A DNA stretch of 14,421 bases, from assembly GCA_021443625.1 (NCBI GenBank), contig JABUTP010000004.1, positions 6,665 through 21,085 of the forward strand, given 5' to 3'. The position numbers and the translations under genes were made by a program. The notes under the pieces are model-generated. The model saw nothing but the letters and a program-made list of their open reading frames with translations. It was not told the DNA's origin and did no database searches. Of the stretch, positions 6,963-14,244 are shown one piece after another; the first letter of the stretch is position 1; each line of letters opens with the position of its first letter. The stretch comes from Bacteroidales bacterium. Its GTDB lineage: Bacteria; Bacteroidota; Bacteroidia; Bacteroidales; UBA932.

Positions 6963-7982
6963 ATGTTCATCATCAATTCTTACTCGCTGGCAGTTGTGTT
7001 CTGCTTTGTCACGATGCTCTGCTGGGGTTCCTGGGGCAACACCCAGAAACTCGCCGCCAAAAGTTGGCGCTACGAACTCTTTTACTGGGACTATGTGATA
7101 GGCATGGTGCTGTTCTCGCTCCTTCTGGCTCTCACTATGGGAAGTTTCGGAAGCGAAGGACGCCCCTTCTTCCGGGACATCGCCCAGATAGATCCAATGA
7201 ACATTCTCTGGCTCGTCATAGGCGGCGTGGTGTTCAATGCCTCGAATATACTTCTCAGCGCCTCGACCTCCATCGCCGGCCTCTCGGTGGCATTCCCGCT
7301 CGGAGTGGGCCTCGCACTGGTTTTGGGCGTGTTCAACACATATCTTGAAGACCGTGCCCAAGGCACCGCGGGCAACATCCCCCTCCTTGTAATCGGGGTT
7401 GTGCTCATTGTGGCCGCGATAATCTGCAACGGCATAGCTTCGGGCAAGAAGGGAGAAAGCAACATCTCCAAAAAAGACAACCGCAAGGGAATCATCCTGG
7501 CCATAGTGGCCGGAGCGCTTATGTCGCTCTTCTACAGGTTTGTGGCCCGCAGCATGGACCTCAACAACTTTGCAAACCCTGCAGAAGGTATGGCAACACC
7601 CTACACCGCCATATTCATCTTCTCGCTGGGCGTTCTTCTGAGCAACTTCGTGTTCAACACCATAGTGATGAGAAAGCCGTTCGTGGGCGAACCCGTAAGC
7701 TACAGACAATATTTTGCCGGCAACGCCAGGACCCACCTCGTGGGAATGCTCGGAGGCGCGATATGGTGCCTCGGTTCGGCTTTCAGTTACATAGCCTCCG
7801 GCAAGGCGGGAGCATCCATCTCCTATGCGCTCGGACAGGGAGCCCCTATGGTGGCTGCCATCTGGGGCGTGTTCATCTGGAAGGAGTTTGCCGGTGCATC
7901 CAAGAAGGTCAACTGGCTGCTCGGAGCGATGTTCGCCCTGTTCATAGCCGGTCTGGCCCTGATAGTAATTTCCGGCAACTAA
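6963..7982 (+). CDS. inner-membrane sugar (ribose) permease, RhaT/DMT type
   Basis: This 339-residue protein is almost wholly membrane-embedded, with about ten hydrophobic segments (roughly residues 7-25, 40-60, 80-100, 106-126, 138-158, 175-195, 213-234, 257-276, 286-306, 317-336). The only long loop is charged (~160-174). WGSWGNTQKLAAKSWRYELF at 21-40 and the glycine-rich later helices fit the L-rhamnose-proton symporter/GRP branch of the drug-metabolite transporter superfamily. A permease of this kind sits in the ribose utilization systems of Bacteroides (RusT), beside ribokinase and nucleoside hydrolase. With rbsK 41 bases upstream and the hydrolase 39 bases downstream, ribose uptake is the best guess. 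Transport of intact nucleosides is an alternative that the sequence alone cannot exclude. Confidence 0.82.
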   Translation: MFIINSYSLAVVFCFVTMLCWGSWGNTQKLAAKSWRYELFYWDYVIGMVLFSLLLALTMGSFGSEGRPFFRDIAQIDPMNILWLVIGGVVFNASNILLSASTSIAGLSVAFPLGVGLALVLGVFNTYLEDRAQGTAGNIPLLVIGVVLIVAAIICNGIASGKKGESNISKKDNRKGIILAIVAGALMSLFYRFVARSMDLNNFANPAEGMATPYTAIFIFSLGVLLSNFVFNTIVMRKPFVGEPVSYRQYFAGNARTHLVGMLGGAIWCLGSAFSYIASGKAGASISYALGQGAPMVAAIWGVFIWKEFAGASKKVNWLLGAMFALFIAGLALIVISGN

Positions 7983-8021
7983 AACGCTGTTTGTCCAATA
8001 ACCATAAAATCCTAAAAACAG

Positions 8022-9050
8022 ATGAAAAGGTTTCTTCCATCTCTGACTCTTGCGGTGGCTTTGGCCGCCTCTTGTGCCCAACCCAAGGCACCTCAGACCG
8101 ACAGGCTCCAGGTCATCTTCGAAACCGACCTCGGCAACGACGTTGACGATGCGCTTGCTCTGGACCTGCTCTACAAATACCAGGACCAAGGGCTTATTGA
8201 CATTCTGGCGATAATGATAAACAAGAACGGCACGGCTCCCGCCGAATATGCCGACATCATGAACACCTGGTACGGCCATCAGGTCCCCATCGGCATCATT
8301 TTCAACGGAGCCGAGTGCGAAAACGATGGGGTGAATTATGCCAAAGTCGTGGCTGAGATGAGAAACGATGCGGGAGAGCCGGTGTTCGAGCGTTCCGGCA
8401 TCGACCTTTCAACCCTGCCCGAGGCCCATATCCTCTATCGCGAACTGCTGGCCGGTGCGGCCGACAAATCGGTCAACATCGTGTCTGTAGGCTTCTCCAC
8501 CAACCTCTCCCGTCTTCTGGACTCACCCGCCGACGAAATATCGTCCCTGACGGGCAGGGAACTGGTTGCGGCAAAGGTGGCGATGCTCTACACAATGGCT
8601 GCCCACATGACCGACACCACCTTCCGCGAATACAATGTGGTGAAGGACGTTGCGGCTGCGAAGAATGTCTTCGAAAACTGGCCCACCCCCATAACGAATT
8701 CCTCGTTTGAGGTGGGAGCGGAAATACTCTACCCCGCCACAAGCATCGAAAACGACTTCGGCTGGGCGCCGCAGCACCCTCTGGTCGAAGCCTACAAGTC
8801 TTACTTGCCGATGCCGCACGACCGCCCCTGCTGGGACCCGACCGCCCTGCTGTATGCGGTTGAGGGCGAGCGCTTTTTCGGCTTGTCCGAACCTGGCTCC
8901 CTGCGGGTGAACCCGGACGGCTCCGTGGTTTATGAACCTTCGGAAGATGGTACTTTCCGCTATATCACCGTAACCGACGAGCAGCGTGCCGCCATTAAGC
9001 AGCATTTTGTGGAGATGATAACCTCAGTTCCCGCCAAGTACCGGAAATAA
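8022..9050 (+). CDS. nucleoside hydrolase lipoprotein
   Basis: This 342-residue protein is an inosine-uridine-type nucleoside hydrolase, which splits nucleosides into base and ribose. The N-terminus is a lipoprotein signal (MKRFLPSLTLAVALAASC, lipobox LAAS-Cys18), so it should be membrane-anchored outside the cytoplasm. After Cys18 comes AQPKA, without an acidic surface-export tag, which suggests the periplasmic side. The calcium/ribose-binding signature is ETDLGNDVDDALAL at 34-47 (Asp36, Asp40, Asp42, Asp43). NVVKD at 205-209 and the C-terminal HDRPCWDPTALLYAV at 266-280 occupy the places of the family's Asn and His-Asp elements. The preferred base is not predictable. Being last after ribokinase and permease, it would supply their ribose. 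A hairpin terminator follows. Confidence 0.9.
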   Translation: MKRFLPSLTLAVALAASCAQPKAPQTDRLQVIFETDLGNDVDDALALDLLYKYQDQGLIDILAIMINKNGTAPAEYADIMNTWYGHQVPIGIIFNGAECENDGVNYAKVVAEMRNDAGEPVFERSGIDLSTLPEAHILYRELLAGAADKSVNIVSVGFSTNLSRLLDSPADEISSLTGRELVAAKVAMLYTMAAHMTDTTFREYNVVKDVAAAKNVFENWPTPITNSSFEVGAEILYPATSIENDFGWAPQHPLVEAYKSYLPMPHDRPCWDPTALLYAVEGERFFGLSEPGSLRVNPDGSVVYEPSEDGTFRYITVTDEQRAAIKQHFVEMITSVPAKYRK

Positions 9051-9068
9051 CCGCCCTAACCTAAGCAT

Positions 9069-9106
9069 AAAAGAAGCCGGCCACAACACTGACCGGCTCT
9101 TTTTAT
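9069..9106. terminator. probable bidirectional terminator between nucleoside hydrolase and parE
   Basis: AGCCGG (9075-9080) pairs perfectly with CCGGCT (9093-9098) across a 12-base loop. On the plus strand the stem is followed by CTTTTTATTT and on the minus strand by TCTTTTAT, so it can end both the ribose operon and the converging parE transcript. Confidence 0.75.
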
Positions 9107-9122
9107 TTGCTGACGACACCCG

Positions 9123-10991
9123 CTACTGGGCTTCCTCCACGTTGTCAATGTCGCTGCGGAGGTTGTCCCTGATGAAGTCCAGACGGAGATTGTCGTTTTC
9201 ACCCATATAGAATTCGAGCAGATCCGCCACGGGGTCGTCACTTGCAAGATGCACTTTTTCGAGGCGGATATCATCCCCGATGAAGCCCTTGAACTCCGAC
9301 GGAGAGATTTCTCCAAGACCTTTGAAACGCGTCACCTGCGACGATTTGCCCAACTTTGCCGTGGCCGCATCTTTCTCGGCGGTGCTGTAGCAATAGATGT
9401 TCTGGTTTTTGTTGGAAACCCTGAAGAGTGGTGTCTGAAGGATATATAGATGTTCCTGCCTTATCAGGTCGGGGTAAAACTTCAGGAAGAAGGTCAAAAG
9501 CAGCAGGCGGATGTGCATTCCATCGACATCGGCATCGGTTGCAATGACCACGTAGTTGTAGCGCAGGTTGGCCAGATCTTCGTCAATATTGAGCGCCGAC
9601 TGGAGCAAGGCCAGTTCCTCGTTTTCATAAACGTCGGTTTTGGAGGCCTTGTAACTGTTGAGGGGCTTTCCCTTGAGACTGAATACCGCCTGGGTGTTGG
9701 TGTCCCTGATTTTCTTTATGGACCCCGAAGCCGAATCTCCCTCGGTGAGGAATATCATCGACTGCTCGCGATGCTCCGACTTGTCGTTGTAGTGGCATTT
9801 GCAGTCTGAGAGTTTCTTGTTGTTGAGCGATGCTTTCTTGAGCCGCTCCTTCGCCTCCTTGCGGATACCCTGGATTGCCTTGCGGTCCTTTTCCGACTCG
9901 AGAATCTTCTTGAGCATTATGTCGGCGACATCCTTGTGCTTGTGGAGATAGTTGTCCAGTTCGCGGCTGAGGAAGTCCCCCACATATTTCTGGATGGTCA
10001 CCCCGTCTTTGGACATATACTTGCTGCCGAGCTGCACCTTGGTCTGGGCCTCGAACTCCGGCTCATCTATGCTGATGGCGATGGCACCCACGATGGACTG
10101 ACGGACATCCTGGGAGGTGAAATCCTTCTTGAAGAAATCCTTGAGGGTCTTGCACACCGCATCGCGGTAGGCCTGAAGATGGGTACCTCCCATTATGGTG
10201 TTCTGACCGTTGACAAAGGAGTAGATATTCTCCCCATATTTGTTACCGTGGGTCAGCACCACCTCTATATCTTCACCTGTGAGGTGGATGGGGGGATAGA
10301 GGGGTTCCTCGTCGATATTGTCGTTGAGAAGGTCGAGCAGACCGTCGTTTGACTTGAACAGGGTCTTGTTGTAGTTGAGGGAGAGTCCGACGTTGAGATA
10401 GGCATAGTTGCGCACCATATTGATGATGAACTCCTCCTGGAACCTGTATCCGTTGAATATCTCGTCGTCCGGCACAAATGAAACCCTGGTACCGTTGTTC
10501 TCACGGGTTTCATCTTCCCACTGCTCCACCAGATGGCCGCGGGAGAAGGTTGCGCAGAAGGTGCGCCCGTCACGGAACGACTGCACTGTGAAGTGTTCGG
10601 AGAGGGCGTTCACCGCCTTCAGGCCGACACCGTTGAGCCCGACGCTCTTCTTGTAGGTCTTGTCGTTGTACTTGCCGCCGGTGTTCAGCTTGCTCACGGC
10701 ATTGATGATGCTCTCGAAAGGAATGCCGCGCCCGTAGTCCCTGATGGTCATCGACTTCTCCTCGAGCGAGATGTCAATCCTTTTCCCATAGCCGCTGCGG
10801 AACTCATCTATGGAGTTGTCTATCACCTCCTTGGCCAGCACGTAAATACCGTCGGTGGGATTACTGCCGTCGCCTCTTCTTCCGATGTACATCGAAAGGC
10901 GCATCCGGATATGGTCGATATCCTCGAGATGGATGATGCTGTCGGCCTCGTATGAACCGGACACCTGATTCTTAATCTGTTCCTCTGCCAT
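9123..10991 (-). CDS. parE: DNA topoisomerase IV subunit B (ParE)
   Basis: ParE is the ATPase subunit of topoisomerase IV, which unlinks daughter chromosomes. The 622-residue protein has the GHKL ATPase site (catalytic Glu55 in KEVIDNSIDE, DYGRGIP at 85-91, GGKY at 105-108, VGLNGVG at 117-123), the transducer QTK loop at 316-318, and a TOPRIM domain with EGDSASG at 417-423 and DADVDG at 486-491. RFKGLGE lies at 555-561. It is called ParE rather than GyrB because the ATP lid reads SKLNTGGKYNDKTYKKSVGL, where GyrB has the VLHAGGKF...GGLHGVG pattern. That choice rests on remembered family patterns. Its ATG is only three bases after the der stop (TAGGTTATG), implying translational coupling. parC is not in the window. 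Confidence 0.92.
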   Translation of the reverse strand: MAEEQIKNQVSGSYEADSIIHLEDIDHIRMRLSMYIGRRGDGSNPTDGIYVLAKEVIDNSIDEFRSGYGKRIDISLEEKSMTIRDYGRGIPFESIINAVSKLNTGGKYNDKTYKKSVGLNGVGLKAVNALSEHFTVQSFRDGRTFCATFSRGHLVEQWEDETRENNGTRVSFVPDDEIFNGYRFQEEFIINMVRNYAYLNVGLSLNYNKTLFKSNDGLLDLLNDNIDEEPLYPPIHLTGEDIEVVLTHGNKYGENIYSFVNGQNTIMGGTHLQAYRDAVCKTLKDFFKKDFTSQDVRQSIVGAIAISIDEPEFEAQTKVQLGSKYMSKDGVTIQKYVGDFLSRELDNYLHKHKDVADIMLKKILESEKDRKAIQGIRKEAKERLKKASLNNKKLSDCKCHYNDKSEHREQSMIFLTEGDSASGSIKKIRDTNTQAVFSLKGKPLNSYKASKTDVYENEELALLQSALNIDEDLANLRYNYVVIATDADVDGMHIRLLLLTFFLKFYPDLIRQEHLYILQTPLFRVSNKNQNIYCYSTAEKDAATAKLGKSSQVTRFKGLGEISPSEFKGFIGDDIRLEKVHLASDDPVADLLEFYMGENDNLRLDFIRDNLRSDIDNVEEAQ

Positions 10992-10994
10992 AAC

Positions 10995-12308
10995 CTATTT
11001 TTGTCTCAAGAATATTTGCAACGGACATCCCTTGAAATCGAAATGTTCCCTCAACTTGTTTTCGAGAAATCTCTTGTACGGGTCACGGACATACTGCGGA
11101 AGATTGCAGAAAAACGCAAAAGAGGGGAATTCCGTAGGCAGCTGGGTGATGTATTTTATCTTGATGTATTTGCCCTTGGTTGCCGGAGGGGGATAGTTCT
11201 CGATCTCGGGCAGGAGCATCTCGTTGAGCTGCGAGGTGGGAATCTTGCGCGAATAGTTTGCATAGACCTCGGCAGCAGCGTTGAGAACATCCAGGATTCT
11301 CTGCTTGTTGATGACAGAGGTAAAAATCACCGGAATGTCGTTGAACGGAGCCAGGCGGGTCAGCAGCGCCTCCCTGTACTCCTTAAGGGTGTTGTTCCCC
11401 TTCTGGAGTTTGTCCCACTTGTTCACCACCAGGACGCACCCCTTGCGGTTGCGCTGGATTATGTTGTAGATGGCCATATCCTGCGCCTCCATCCCCTGCT
11501 CGGCATCTATCATGAGGATGCACACGTCGGAATTCTCAATGGCGCGGATGGAACGCATCACCGAATAGAATTCCAGATCCTCGGTGACTTTGTTCTTGCG
11601 GCGCACGCCGGCGGTATCGACCAGTATGAACTCGTGTCCGAATTTGTTGTAATGGGACGAAATGGAGTCCCTTGTGGTGCCGGCCACCGGTGTCACGATG
11701 TTGCGTTCCTCCCCCAGGAGGGCATTGGTCATGGAGGACTTGCCCACATTGGGCTTGCCCACAATGGCGATATGGGGAAGGCGCGGCCCTTCCTCCTCCT
11801 GCAGGCGGCTGTCCTCAGGAAGTTTCTCGAGAATCGCATCCAGCAGATCTCCGGTGCCGCTGCCGTTGGCTGATGCTATCGCAAACGGCTCTCCCAAACC
11901 CAGGGAGTTGAACTCATACACGCCGTAAATCTTGGCGGGAGTATCGACTTTGTTGACGGCCAGCACCACGGGTTTGCGGGTGCGCCTCAGGATATCTGCA
12001 ATCTCCGCGTCAAAATCGGTGATTCCGGTCTCGACTTCCACCAGAAAGAGAATCAGGTCGCTCTCCTCTATGGCGGTCATCACCTGCTTGCGGATTTCCG
12101 ACTCGAACACGTCATCGCTCCCGACCGTGAATCCGCCCGTATCAACCACCGAAAACTCGTGTCCGCACCATTCGCACTTGCCGTAATGACGGTCGCGCGT
12201 CACACCCGCCGTGTTGTCCACGATGGCCTGACGCATCCCCACAAGCCGGTTGAACAGTGTGGATTTGCCCACATTGGGTCTTCCTACAATAGCTACTAAA
12301 TTATTCAT
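10995..12308 (-). CDS. der: ribosome biogenesis GTPase Der (EngA)
   Basis: Der is a double-GTPase needed for maturation of the 50S ribosomal subunit. The 437-residue protein shows two complete G domains. The first has GRPNVGKS at 9-16, DTGG at 56-59 and NKVD at 119-122. The second has GKPNVGKS at 184-191, DTAG at 231-234 and NKWD at 296-299. The KH-like C-terminal domain contains [12 protein letters not shown] near 378-389 and [12 protein letters not shown] at the end. Length and order are typical. It follows the response regulator by 15 bases and precedes parE by three bases, so the three genes form a tight cluster without room for separate standard promoters. The ATG gives the canonical [16 protein letters not shown] start. 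Confidence 0.97.
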   Translation of the reverse strand: MNNLVAIVGRPNVGKSTLFNRLVGMRQAIVDNTAGVTRDRHYGKCEWCGHEFSVVDTGGFTVGSDDVFESEIRKQVMTAIEESDLILFLVEVETGITDFDAEIADILRRTRKPVVLAVNKVDTPAKIYGVYEFNSLGLGEPFAIASANGSGTGDLLDAILEKLPEDSRLQEEEGPRLPHIAIVGKPNVGKSSMTNALLGEERNIVTPVAGTTRDSISSHYNKFGHEFILVDTAGVRRKNKVTEDLEFYSVMRSIRAIENSDVCILMIDAEQGMEAQDMAIYNIIQRNRKGCVLVVNKWDKLQKGNNTLKEYREALLTRLAPFNDIPVIFTSVINKQRILDVLNAAAEVYANYSRKIPTSQLNEMLLPEIENYPPPATKGKYIKIKYITQLPTEFPSFAFFCNLPQYVRDPYKRFLENKLREHFDFKGCPLQIFLRQK

Positions 12309-12323
12309 AAATCGTTCAATTGT

Positions 12324-13484
12324 CTAAAAAGCCGGAGTTGCGTACATCCGCACATCCTCGCCCGTGATGGTGTCCCCGCAGAGTATCAGCAGACGTTCCA
12401 CCACGTTGCGCAGTTCCCTTATATTGCCGGTCCAGGGGAGTTTCTGCAACTCGAGGTACGCCGATTTGTCAACGTTGCGCCTGGCCATTCCGGTCTCCTT
12501 GCATATCGTCCTGATGAAATGCTCCACCAGCAACGGAATGTCATCCAGCCGCTGCGACAGGCTGGGCACGTGTATCAGTATGATTCCCAGGCGGTGGTAC
12601 AAATCCTCGCGGAACGTCCCCTTGGCAATCTCCTCTATCAGGTTCTTGTTGGTGGCGGCGATGACCCGGACATCCACCGAGATATCCTTGTCGCTCCCGA
12701 CCCTCGTGAGTTTGTGTTCCTGCAGCACCCTCAACACCTTTGCCTGTGCGGCCAGACTCATATCCCCTATTTCGTCGAGGAAGAGGGTTCCGCCGTCGGC
12801 CTGTTCAAACTTCCCCTTGTGCTGTTTGATGGCAGAGGTGAAGGAACCTTTTTCGTGGCCGAAAAGTTCGCTCTCTATGAGTTCCCCGGGTATGGCGGCG
12901 CAGTTCACCTCGATGAAGGGGCCGCCGCTGCGGTTGCTCTGGTTGTGCAGACTGTGCGCCACCAGTTCCTTTCCGGTACCATTGCTGCCCGTTATCAAAA
13001 CCCTCGCGTCTGTGGGTGCCACCCTCGCCACAACCTCCCTGATGTGCTTGATAGCCTCCGACTCCCCTATCATTTCGTAACGGGAATCGACCTTCTTGCG
13101 GAGATTGCGGGCCTCCTTCACCAGAGTTGTCTTTTCGGTGGCATTCTTGAGGGTGATGAGAATGCGGTTTAGATCCAACGGTTTCTGGATAAAGTCATAG
13201 GCGCCCGTCTTGATGCAGCTCACGGCGGTGTCAATGTCTCCGTGGCCGGAAATCATAATTATGGGGGATTCGCAACCCTCGGTTGAAAGGCGCGAAAGAA
13301 GTTCCATCCCATCCATTCCGGGCATCTTTATGTCGCAGAAAATGGCATCGTACTGCTCTGCCACGGCCGCCGCATAACCCTTCTCTCCGTCCTCGGCAAG
13401 ATTAACCGTATGACCCTCGTATTCGAGGATTTCCTTAAGGGTATTCCTGATGGCCCTTTCGTCGTCTATTACCAATAACTTCAT
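12324..13484 (-). CDS. sigma-54-type response regulator without DNA-binding domain
   Basis: This 386-residue protein has an NtrC/NtrX-like receiver at 1-~120 (acidic pair Asp7/Asp8, phospho-acceptor Asp51, Ser79, Lys101). An AAA+ sigma-54 activator domain follows, with Walker A GSNGTGKE at 166-173, Walker B GGTLFLDEI at 231-239 and arginine-finger region FREDLYHRLG at 291-300. The GAFTGA loop that touches sigma-54 is changed to GSFTSA (213-218). The protein ends at VERLLILCGDTITGEDVRMY plus ATPAF, with no Fis-type helix-turn-helix; full NtrC-like proteins run to ~450-470 residues. Activators without DNA-binding domains exist (for example FlgR and CtcC). No histidine kinase is adjacent. The ATG at 13484 is chosen over a TTG at 13514, which lies within the predicted -7 element. 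It heads the cluster with der and parE. Confidence 0.92.
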   Translation of the reverse strand: MKLLVIDDERAIRNTLKEILEYEGHTVNLAEDGEKGYAAAVAEQYDAIFCDIKMPGMDGMELLSRLSTEGCESPIIMISGHGDIDTAVSCIKTGAYDFIQKPLDLNRILITLKNATEKTTLVKEARNLRKKVDSRYEMIGESEAIKHIREVVARVAPTDARVLITGSNGTGKELVAHSLHNQSNRSGGPFIEVNCAAIPGELIESELFGHEKGSFTSAIKQHKGKFEQADGGTLFLDEIGDMSLAAQAKVLRVLQEHKLTRVGSDKDISVDVRVIAATNKNLIEEIAKGTFREDLYHRLGIILIHVPSLSQRLDDIPLLVEHFIRTICKETGMARRNVDKSAYLELQKLPWTGNIRELRNVVERLLILCGDTITGEDVRMYATPAF

Positions 13485-13511
13485 CCTTTCCGCTTTTTTC
13501 TCGTTAAAATG

Positions 13512-13519
13512 CAAAGATA
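13512..13519 (-). promoter_or_regulatory. candidate -7 element for the response regulator-der-parE cluster
   Basis: TATCTTTG on the minus strand matches TAnnTTTG and ends 28 bases before the ATG at 13484, the same spacing as for purE and nearly that of the acyltransferase. No TTTG is visible 19-21 bases upstream, so the -33 part is weak. Confidence 0.45.
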
Positions 13520-13532
13520 TTCTTTTTTTTTC

Positions 13533-13540
13533 TAACTTTG
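13533..13540 (+). promoter_or_regulatory. candidate -7 element for cmk
   Basis: TAACTTTG matches the TAnnTTTG element but ends only 12 bases before the cmk ATG, so the transcript would be nearly leaderless. No clear -33 element was found. It lies 13 bases from the opposing -7 element, with a run of nine T in between (13523-13531). Confidence 0.35.
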
Positions 13541-13551
13541 GTTATCTGATT

Positions 13552-14244
13552 ATGGACATTCCCAAGATAATCATCGCCATCGACGGCTATTCCTCCACCG
13601 GCAAAAGCACATTTGCCCAAAGGGTTGCGGAAGAGTTGGGTTACATTCACCTCGACTCCGGAGCCCTTTACCGCGCCGTGTCGCTTTACGGTCTGCGCAA
13701 CGGAATGATTTCCGCTGAGAAAGGGATTGACGCGCCGGCCCTTGTGGCAGCCCTTCCGACACTGGACATAACCTTGAGGCCCAAGGTTTTCATAGGCGAG
13801 GAAGATGTATCCTCAGCCATCCGGAGCATGGAGGTTTCCTCGGTGGTGAGTCCCGTGTCGGCCATAGCCGAAGTCCGCGAATACGTCGATTCGCTGCTCC
13901 ACCGCTACGGCGACCGGGGCGGCGTGGTGATGGACGGCAGGGACATCGGCTCCCAGGTGTTCCCCAACGCACAGCTCAAGATTTTTATGGAAGCCGATGC
14001 CGAGGTGCGCGCGATGCGCCGATACAGGGAAAACATTGCCAACGGGATAACCTCCTCTTTCGAAGATGTCCTGGCGAACCTCCTTGCGCGTGACGCCGCC
14101 GACTCCTCCCGCAAGGTTAGTCCCCTCAGGCGGGCCGAGGATGCCATTCTGCTGGACAACACCGATATGACTATGGACGACCAGATGGTATGGCTCAAGA
14201 AACTTCTTTCCGAGAAATATGGATTCGAATTTGAGACGGTGTGA
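13552..14244 (+). CDS. cmk: cytidylate kinase
   Basis: Cmk phosphorylates CMP and dCMP to the diphosphates. The 230-residue protein shows the P-loop GYSSTGKST at 12-20, the NMP-binding LDSGALYRAVSL at 34-45, the conserved MDGRDIGSQVFPNA at 127-140 (Arg130, Asp131), and the LID/C-terminal region RDAADSSRKVSPLRRAEDAI at 180-199 followed by LDNTD. All are canonical for the bacterial long-form CMP kinase. The ATG at 13552 gives the expected N-terminus; an earlier in-frame start at 13450 would run back over the divergent regulator gene and is rejected. It is divergent from the response regulator and overlaps the start of ispH at its 3' end, so the two are probably co-transcribed. Confidence 0.95.
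   Translation: MDIPKIIIAIDGYSSTGKSTFAQRVAEELGYIHLDSGALYRAVSLYGLRNGMISAEKGIDAPALVAALPTLDITLRPKVFIGEEDVSSAIRSMEVSSVVSPVSAIAEVREYVDSLLHRYGDRGGVVMDGRDIGSQVFPNAQLKIFMEADAEVRAMRRYRENIANGITSSFEDVLANLLARDAADSSRKVSPLRRAEDAILLDNTDMTMDDQMVWLKKLLSEKYGFEFETV

Noticed and set aside
6366..8279. 637-codon open frame on the minus strand across rbsK, the permease and the hydrolase
   Set aside because: It spans three convincing genes and their intergenic gaps, and its product has low complexity and many His/Glu residues without domains. It is a shadow frame.
11001..11873. 290-codon plus-strand frame opposite der
   Set aside because: It is antisense to the second GTPase domain of Der, and the product matches no family I know.
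13485..13514. TTG start at 13514 for the response regulator
   Set aside because: It lies within the TATCTTTG promoter element. The receiver domain begins at the ATG at 13484.
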